This document shows, one piece after another, positions 6,403-6,756 of a stretch of 6,756 bases of DNA. Made by a program: the position numbers and the translations under genes. The stretch's first letter is position 1, and each line of letters starts with the position of its first letter. The DNA is from an uncultured Parabacteroides sp. (GTDB lineage: Bacteria > Bacteroidota > Bacteroidia > Bacteroidales > Tannerellaceae): assembly GCA_937890135.1 (NCBI GenBank), contig CALBYC010000126.1, positions 1 through 6,756 of the forward strand, written 5' to 3'. The notes beneath the pieces are model-generated. The model worked only from the letters and a program-made list of their open reading frames with translations, was not told the origin of the DNA and did no database searches.

Positions 6403-6756
6403 ATGGGGACAAACAGAAGAGATTTCCTTAAAACGCTTGGTGGTGTGGCGATGTTTACAATTGTGCCACGCAACGTGTTGGGCAAGGGCTATATTGCTCC
6501 CAGCGATCAGCTGACAAAAGGAATTATAGGTACTGGCGGCATGGGGCGTGGCCATGTCAATTATGCCGGAACACGTTTGGTGGCAGTTTGTGATGTCGAC
6601 AAGAATCATTTGGAATTGGGGAAAAAGCTGGTGAAAGAGAAGATAGCAGCATACCATGATTTCCGCGACTTGATTTTGGACCCGAATGTGGATATCGTAC
6701 ATATTGCCACTCCTCCGCATTGGCACGGCATCATGTCCGTCGAAGCGGCAAAGGCG
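6403..6756 (+). CDS. Gfo/Idh/MocA-family oxidoreductase with twin-arginine signal, 5' part only
   Basis: This is the first 118 codons of a gene that continues past the right edge; no stop is reached, and family members usually run to about 350-480 residues. Residues 5-10 are RRDFLK, a twin-arginine (Tat) motif, followed by an uncharged segment (11-21), predicting export of a folded, cofactor-loaded enzyme. A Rossmann dinucleotide-binding start follows: GIIGTGGMGRGH (40-51) carries the GxGxxG glycine pattern, and VAVCDVD (60-66) ends the second strand with acidic residues, which would favour NAD over NADP. The DPNVDIVHIATPPHWH segment (93-108) is the conserved Gfo/Idh/MocA motif. The catalytic Lys region and C-terminal substrate domain lie outside the window. 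The ATG at 6403 places the Tat motif at the usual distance from the start. It likely oxidises or transiently oxidises a sugar in the periplasm; the substrate is unknown. Confidence 0.9.
   Translation, partial: MGTNRRDFLKTLGGVAMFTIVPRNVLGKGYIAPSDQLTKGIIGTGGMGRGHVNYAGTRLVAVCDVDKNHLELGKKLVKEKIAAYHDFRDLILDPNVDIVHIATPPHWHGIMSVEAAKA

Noticed and set aside
1..6756. tRNA, rRNA, CRISPR array, insertion sequence or attachment site
   Set aside because: I saw no spaced direct-repeat array, transposase-like frame, terminal inverted repeats or tRNA-like cloverleaf on either strand; the intergenic gaps are too short and AT-rich to hold them.

Overview
The window looks like part of a glycan-utilisation locus from a Bacteroidales-type Bacteroidota genome (Bacteroides, Parabacteroides or a relative; the genus cannot be fixed from this sequence). 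The evidence is an adjacent SusC-like TonB-dependent receptor and SusD-like surface lipoprotein, an A-rich start context without clear Shine-Dalgarno sites, AT-rich intergenic DNA, and a TAnnTTTG promoter element of the Bacteroidota type.

Layout, all genes on the + strand: 1-219 is a gene-free leader with a G8 tract and two small dyads. 220-3495 encodes the SusC-like outer-membrane transporter, and 17 bases later 3513-5309 encodes its SusD-like partner. An intrinsic-terminator-like hairpin (5331-5363) lies just after susD, and an exact TAnnTTTG box (5363-5370) starts on the last base of that hairpin. 5400-6290 encodes an exported TIM-barrel protein of the sugar phosphate isomerase/epimerase (AP_endonuc_2) superfamily. 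A 112-base gap holding a perfect 17-base palindrome precedes 6403-6756, the N-terminal 118 codons of a Gfo/Idh/MocA oxidoreductase with a twin-arginine signal. That gene runs off the right edge.

How the genes may work together (inference): SusC/SusD capture and import a glycan or glycoside into the periplasm. An exported NAD(P)-dependent oxidoreductase and an exported metal-dependent TIM-barrel enzyme then act on it there. Pairing these two enzyme types with a SusCD pair, with no classical glycoside hydrolase visible, resembles the oxidation/elimination (3-keto-glycoside) route of glycoside cleavage described for Bacteroides. That is the most interesting reading of the window, but the substrate is unknown and the rest of the locus lies outside it. 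The transporter pair is textbook; the points worth attention are the exported redox/lyase-type enzyme pair, the terminator-promoter overlap and the G8 tracts.
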